Assembly: GCA_030248215.1 (NCBI GenBank)
Contig: JASANG010000699.1
Location: 124,001-188,000 of the forward strand
DNA length: 64,000 bases
Source: Enoplolaimus lenunculus
Lineage: Eukaryota > Nematoda > Enoplea > Enoplida > Thoracostomopsidae
Direction: 5' to 3'
Shown: in pieces, positions 63,944-64,000 of the stretch
How positions within the stretch are numbered: the first letter of the stretch is position 1
How the letters are laid out: each line of letters begins with the position of its first letter
Notes under the pieces: model-generated
What the model was told of the DNA's origin: nothing
Seen by the model: only the letters and a program-made list of their open reading frames with translations
The model's database searches: none
Made by a program: the position numbers and the translations under genes

Positions 63944-64000
63944 CTGTACTAGCTACTTACTCTAAGACAGAGTCAATTGGCAAAGTACTGCCAGTACAGG

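Noticed and set aside
1-64000. CRISPR array, bacterial operon or prophage
   Set aside because: The window is eukaryotic: spliced genes, MITEs and satellites. The 72-bp array has no spacers and is a plain tandem repeat.

Overview
This is an AT-rich, intron-containing animal genome window with a gene-dense left third, a repeat-filled middle and a second spliced locus at the right end. The organism is an invertebrate metazoan. Compact introns, many short inverted-repeat elements and a nested opposite-strand gene would fit a tunicate or another small-genome invertebrate, but nothing in the sequence proves that. No retrovirus-like or Polinton-like element was recognised.

1 to 24,375: a large cadherin-superfamily gene on the minus strand. 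Thirteen consecutive exons (24,375 down to about 194) were placed by canonical splice sites and matching phases. They encode roughly six extracellular cadherin repeats. Both ends of the gene are missing: the signal peptide lies upstream of 24,375, and the remaining repeats and membrane segment lie left of position 1. Its largest recognised intron (6,522 to 15,617) holds a complete or nearly complete heat shock factor gene on the plus strand (8,774 to about 14,093/14,171, five exons). The HSF-type DNA-binding domain is split between the first two exons and looks most like the HSFY/HSF5 branch. The introns also carry a 937-bp foldback element (1,024 to 1,960), a 232-bp/72-bp satellite (16,285 to 17,340) and TTAGGC-rich short elements.

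24,376 to 56,434: a 32-kb stretch with no recognisable protein gene. It is packed with short non-autonomous elements: TA-flanked inverted-repeat elements, G-rich elements with GGATCC ends, GGCC-ended elements with TTAGGC-like cores, foldback elements, tandem duplications and one tRNA-like cloverleaf.

56,148 to 64,000: a minus-strand two-cistron locus. Cistron A (63,943 to 60,478, 5' end outside the window) resembles the transposase-like multi-copy family with a GDNL..HTLFG motif followed by a CxxC and an HDMLEGI motif. Eleven bases after its stop, cistron B starts. B is a seven-exon gene (60,466 to 56,435, 496 codons) whose splice phases all match and which resembles the so-called SAMD3-like proteins. 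A contains an in-frame stop and an unresolved frame change, whereas B looks whole. This unequal preservation and the operon-like spacing are the most interesting features of the window. A 120-codon plus-strand ORF (56,148 to 56,510) converges on the end of B.
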